From positions 1 to 17,549 of the forward strand of contig CABUBZ010000041.1 of assembly GCA_902489945.1 (NCBI GenBank): a stretch of 17,549 nucleotides of DNA, read 5' to 3'. Below are positions 14,962-17,549 of the stretch, one piece after another (within the stretch, counting starts at the first letter, position 1; each line of letters opens with the position of its first letter). The position numbers and the translations under genes are program-made. The notes beneath the pieces were generated by a model, which saw only the letters and a program-made list of their open reading frames with translations, was not told the origin of the DNA and did no database searches. The stretch comes from an uncultured Collinsella sp. Lineage in GTDB: Bacteria; Actinomycetota; Coriobacteriia; Coriobacteriales; Coriobacteriaceae.

Positions 14962-14986
14962 AAATACATACTGACAGTATGTATTT
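14962..14986. promoter_or_regulatory. TetR operator candidate O2, 25-bp perfect palindrome
   Basis: AAATACATACTG and CAGTATGTATTT are perfect 12-bp arms around a central A. It ends 12 bp before the exporter ATG, where a bound repressor would block transcription or an overlapping promoter. Form and position are typical for a TetR-family site, and it shares its core with O1 at 14903. Confidence 0.78.
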
Positions 14987-14998
14987 GGGGGCAGGCTT

Positions 14999-16261
14999 AT
15001 GGCTGGGATGCGAAGAATTAGCGTTTCATTGGCGCCAAAAACAGTGCGATCTATCAGGCTATTTGGTCTTCTTGTTGCACAGCTGTGTGCGTATTCGATG
15101 CTGTCGGCACTGTGCTTTGCGTGTCCGCTTTACTTGTTCGATTGCAGCGGCTCCTCAACGTTATATGGCGCCGTCGCGGCGATAGCGTTCATACCGGGCG
15201 TGCTCGCGACTCCGGTTGGCGGGATTTTGGCGGATCGGGGAAGACATCGCGGGGTTCTTGTGGTACTCGGCATTGTTCTGATGGCTGCATCACTGCTGTT
15301 TATCCCCATGAAGCGTTCGCTGCCTCTTGCGGTTGTCGTGGCAGCAATGCTTTGCGTCCAATATGGCATCCAATCGCTGCTGAAACCGATGCTTCAAATT
15401 GAGGCGGTGCGTATGACGGGCCAAGAAAAGGTTGAGCGTGCCACTGCGTTGGTCTCGCAGATAATCATGATGAGCAATATCTTGGGGCCTGTAGTCGGGA
15501 CGGCAGTCTATGGGTGCTTTGGTATCGATACTCTATGCGAAACCGCGGCGTTGACGTTTACGATTTCAGCCCTGCTGTTCGGGGGCGCACTCAAGCAAAA
15601 TGCCTCATCTGAAACGATGGGAGACGGCGCGACTCGTACGACACGCCGAAACGATTTTCGGGAGTTGATTCGGTACCTGTCTCAAAACTCATCATTGCTC
15701 GTTGTGTTTTTGATTGCGGCTATTTTGAACCTTGCGTTAGTTGGGTTAACGATTGGTGCTCCCGTTATTGTTGCAAAGCATCTCGGAATGCAGTCATCCT
15801 TTGTTGGGATTATTGAGGTGGCTATGGGCTTAGGTGGTCTTGTCGGCAGTGGTTTGGTCGGTATTTGGCCGCATCGTTTTTCCTTCAAGGGCATATGTCG
15901 ATATGTTGCGATGATCTGTTTAGGAGTCGTACCGATTATTGTCACGCTACTGAGCGGTCCTAACGAATTTGCGTTTGTCGCGCTTGCGGCCGGCTCGGCA
16001 TGGGTCATGGCGTGGGCAAGCGTTACATCGGTCGGAATCGTTTCATTTGTTCAGCGGTCAGCGCCAAAGGAACTCTGCGGAAAAGTGCTGGCACTCGTTT
16101 ACATGGCGCTTTCCTGCGCAATGCCTATTGGCCAATTGGTTTACGGGCTCGCATATGATCGATGGACTCCGGCGATTGTACTCGCAGGAATGTTGGCGGT
16201 GCTGACGTTGATGACAGCGCTGTTTTATCGGCTGAAAAGTCGCTTATGGCGAATGTCTTAA
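14999..16261 (+). CDS. MFS transporter (probable drug/efflux permease)
   Basis: A 420-residue major facilitator with about 12 hydrophobic segments. Motif A GGILADRGRHRG lies in the first cytoplasmic loop (about residues 74-85), and a hydrophilic central loop lies at about 200-225 between the two six-helix halves. Overall it resembles the MFS_3/macrolide-efflux-like group of exporters, but the substrate is unknown. The start at ATG 14999 follows GGGGGCAGG; an alternative ATG at 15008 is possible. It sits directly behind a TetR gene and a perfect operator, the common arrangement for an inducible efflux pump. Codons are visibly richer in T/A third positions (many TTG, GTT, ATT) than in the amt or ABC genes, a sign of transfer with its regulator. 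Confidence 0.88.
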   Translation: MAGMRRISVSLAPKTVRSIRLFGLLVAQLCAYSMLSALCFACPLYLFDCSGSSTLYGAVAAIAFIPGVLATPVGGILADRGRHRGVLVVLGIVLMAASLLFIPMKRSLPLAVVVAAMLCVQYGIQSLLKPMLQIEAVRMTGQEKVERATALVSQIIMMSNILGPVVGTAVYGCFGIDTLCETAALTFTISALLFGGALKQNASSETMGDGATRTTRRNDFRELIRYLSQNSSLLVVFLIAAILNLALVGLTIGAPVIVAKHLGMQSSFVGIIEVAMGLGGLVGSGLVGIWPHRFSFKGICRYVAMICLGVVPIIVTLLSGPNEFAFVALAAGSAWVMAWASVTSVGIVSFVQRSAPKELCGKVLALVYMALSCAMPIGQLVYGLAYDRWTPAIVLAGMLAVLTLMTALFYRLKSRLWRMS

Positions 16262-16341
16262 GGCGCTGGGGCACCGTGAATTTGTGGAGGCAGTGGCACG
16301 TCGCGCCGGGACGCCATTGTTTGGGCGCGCCCGTTCTCGTC

Positions 16342-16347
16342 TACAAT
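16342..16347 (+). promoter_or_regulatory. Candidate -10 element of the HAD gene
   Basis: TACAAT lies 28 bp before ATG 16376, with a weak TTTGGG 16 bp upstream as -35. It sits inside a small dyad CGTCT...AGACG (16338-16359). The gap 16262-16375 otherwise shows no terminator for the MFS gene. Confidence 0.35.
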
Positions 16348-16375
16348 ATCGTGCAGACGAAGGAGAGGCACGCCC

Positions 16376-17233
16376 ATGATCAAGATGTTTGCGAGTGACT
16401 TAGACGGAACGCTACTGAACGCCCTGCATGAGGCGGATGGGATCATCCGCCGTGCCATTCGCGAGCTGACCGAGGCTGGCCTGCATGTGGTTCCCGCGAC
16501 CGGGCGCTCGACGTTGCCAATCGGCGAGCATGGCTTTACGGGGCTGGCGCTCGACGCCTGCTGCTCCAATGGGTCCATCGTGCGCGACAGCCATGGCGAG
16601 GTGCTCAGGACCTGGACCATCGACTCGCAGATTACCGAGGAGCTGCTCAAGGAGTTTCCGGATATCTGTTTTGACTGCTCCACGCCCGATGGCATGTTCT
16701 CGAGTGGATCGTTCGAGATGCACCAGGCAGGCTTTAAAAAAGACAGTCCTATCAAGCGCATCGTGATGCGCGGTATGCGTGCACGTGGCGGGTACCACGA
16801 GGAACAGTATTTCGACCAGTCGATCGGTGACATCCTGCGCCACGATGTGTGCAAGATCAACTGTCGCGTGACCTCGCCCGAGCTGGAGCGCGACCTTAAG
16901 GCGTATTTGGCCGAGCGCTCGGACCGTGTGGTCAACGCGCCGTTTGATCCGGTGATGTTCGAGATCACGGACGTGGCGTGCAACAAGGGCGAGAGTGTGG
17001 CCTGGCTGGCGGGCTACTACGGCATTGCCGAGGACGAGGTCGCGGTTTACGGAGACGGCGGCAACGACATTGCCATGCTCAAACGCTTCCGCCATAGCTA
17101 CGCGACCAAAAACGGCAGTGACGCGGCCAAGGCCGCCGCGAGCGCGACTATCGGTAGCTGCATGGCCCACGCCGTTCCCAAACACATGCTTGCCACCATG
17201 CACAAGCAGAATTCCTGCACCGTAATCGAATAA
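16376..17233 (+). CDS. HAD superfamily hydrolase, Cof-type (IIB)
   Basis: A 285-residue soluble sugar- or nucleotide-phosphate phosphatase of the Cof/YidA type. Motif I is DLDGTL with nucleophile D8 and acid D10, motif II is ATGRS (T42), Lys204 is motif III, and motif IV is GDGGND with D227 and D231. The type IIB cap lies between about 85 and 195. AAGGAGAGG precedes ATG 16376 at normal spacing. It is monocistronic: a weak promoter lies upstream and a palindromic hairpin starts at the base after the stop. The physiological substrate cannot be read; these enzymes are often promiscuous. Confidence 0.92.
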   Translation: MIKMFASDLDGTLLNALHEADGIIRRAIRELTEAGLHVVPATGRSTLPIGEHGFTGLALDACCSNGSIVRDSHGEVLRTWTIDSQITEELLKEFPDICFDCSTPDGMFSSGSFEMHQAGFKKDSPIKRIVMRGMRARGGYHEEQYFDQSIGDILRHDVCKINCRVTSPELERDLKAYLAERSDRVVNAPFDPVMFEITDVACNKGESVAWLAGYYGIAEDEVAVYGDGGNDIAMLKRFRHSYATKNGSDAAKAAASATIGSCMAHAVPKHMLATMHKQNSCTVIE

Positions 17234-17262
17234 TGTGACAAAGGGACAGCCCCTTTGTCACA
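17234..17262. repeat. REP-like perfect hairpin after the HAD gene
   Basis: TGTGACAAAGGG (17234-17245) and CCCTTTGTCACA (17251-17262) are perfect 12-bp arms around ACAGC, starting at the first base after the stop. With no T-run it is a poor intrinsic terminator. It shares AAAGGGACAG (17240-17249) with the element at 6938-6972 and resembles dispersed REP-type palindromes. Confidence 0.6.
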
Positions 17263-17295
17263 GGTGACGCTGGTCTCTTGAAATACGAACAAACA

Positions 17296-17325
17296 TTCGC
17301 ATATCTAACTGCGCTTTGATAGAAT
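17296..17325 (+). promoter_or_regulatory. Candidate promoter of the small toxin-like gene
   Basis: TTCGCA (17296-17301) and TAGAAT (17320-17325), 18 bp apart, with TG one base before the -10 (TGATAGAAT, an extended -10). This would give a leader of roughly 55-60 nt before ATG 17390. Confidence 0.4.
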
Positions 17326-17354
17326 TGATACTGTTGGCGGCAGTTCCATGTGCC

Positions 17355-17389
17355 GGGCAACGCCCTCCATCTGATGGGAGGTGATGCCC
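17355..17389 (+). promoter_or_regulatory. Leader hairpin sequestering the toxin-like gene's Shine-Dalgarno
   Basis: GGGCA (17355-17359) pairs with TGCCC (17385-17389). Inside, CCTCCAT pairs with ATGGGAGG (one bulged G) around CTG. The GGGAGG ribosome site lies wholly in the inner stem and the ATG follows the outer stem directly. Such occlusion is a known feature of type I toxin mRNAs. Confidence 0.6.
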
Positions 17390-17506
17390 ATGACCGATCT
17401 GATTGATTTCGTGAGACTTCTGACCGCTTTGGTCTCGTTCTCCACGGCGCTCGTCGGGCTTTCCGAGGCACTCAAGCAACGTTCGAAGCAACGTAAGACG
17501 ATATGA
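17390..17506 (+). CDS. Small hydrophobic peptide, holin-like/Fst-TxpA type I toxin candidate
   Basis: A 38-residue ORF too short for ordinary gene calling. It starts at ATG 17390, 8 bp after GGAGG (an in-frame ATG at 17384 overlaps the ribosome site), and ends with TGA at 17504-17506. One membrane segment (about residues 6-28, FVRLLTALVSFSTALVGL) is followed by a basic tail with KQRSKQRK, the layout of the holin-like toxin (Hol-Tox) and Fst/TxpA peptides. An extended -10 promoter and an SD-masking hairpin lie upstream. An antisense antitoxin RNA would be expected on the other strand over the 3' end, but the window stops 43 bp later and I cannot identify its promoter. Membership is inferred from architecture, not from a search. 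Confidence 0.6.
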   Translation: MTDLIDFVRLLTALVSFSTALVGLSEALKQRSKQRKTI

Positions 17507-17549
17507 GAAAGCCATTTGGGTCGCCTCCCCCGCGGCGCAGCTTCTTTCC

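Noticed and set aside
16412..17203. Minus-strand open frame opposite the HAD phosphatase
   Set aside because: Shadow frame; all four HAD motifs are on the plus strand.

Overview
The window reads as a chromosomal segment of a GC-rich Gram-positive anaerobe. Gene content, codon use, the SD/leader style and the intergenic palindromes fit a Coriobacteriia-type gut actinobacterium, most likely Collinsella or a close relative. This is inference: no rRNA or marker gene is present to fix the taxonomy. I see no tRNA, rRNA, CRISPR array, phage or intact transposase.

Layout, left to right. (1) 135-2395 (+): a multidomain signalling protein (PAS-like N-terminus, degenerate GGDEF, receiver, HD-GYP) followed by a stand-alone Hpt phosphotransfer protein, closed by a strong hairpin shared with the convergent operon. 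(2) 6822-2501 (-): a polar amino acid ABC importer in the order binding protein, permease, permease, ATPase, ending with a class I glutamine amidotransferase-like gamma-glutamyl hydrolase. A sigma70-like promoter lies in front of the binding protein and an internal hairpin lies between the binding protein and the permeases. (3) 7093-8295 (+): an iron-type alcohol dehydrogenase, followed by a 216-bp array of three 55-bp inverted repeats with 80-81 bp periodicity. (4) 10358-8577 (-): a shortened transketolase-family DXS homologue that has lost the residues expected to hold the phosphate of glyceraldehyde 3-phosphate. (5) 10587-12155 (+): a small HD-domain protein coupled to a CmpB-type membrane protein. 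(6) 12354-14160 (+): ammonium transporter plus a PII protein with Leu at the usual tyrosine modification position 51. (7) 14235-16261 (+): a TetR regulator and an MFS exporter separated by a terminator and two related palindromic operators; this cassette looks less GC-rich than its neighbours. (8) 16376-17233 (+): a Cof-type HAD phosphatase. (9) 17390-17506 (+): a 38-residue hydrophobic peptide resembling the holin-like/Fst-TxpA type I toxins, with its Shine-Dalgarno inside a hairpin.

Functionally, two blocks handle nitrogen (amino acid import plus gamma-glutamyl hydrolysis; ammonium uptake plus PII). The signalling pair at the left edge appears to be the output end of a phosphorelay whose kinase is elsewhere. 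The most unusual items are the alternating inverted-repeat array at 8304-8519, the DXS homologue with an altered active site, the toxin-like peptide locus, and the two-operator TetR/MFS cassette.
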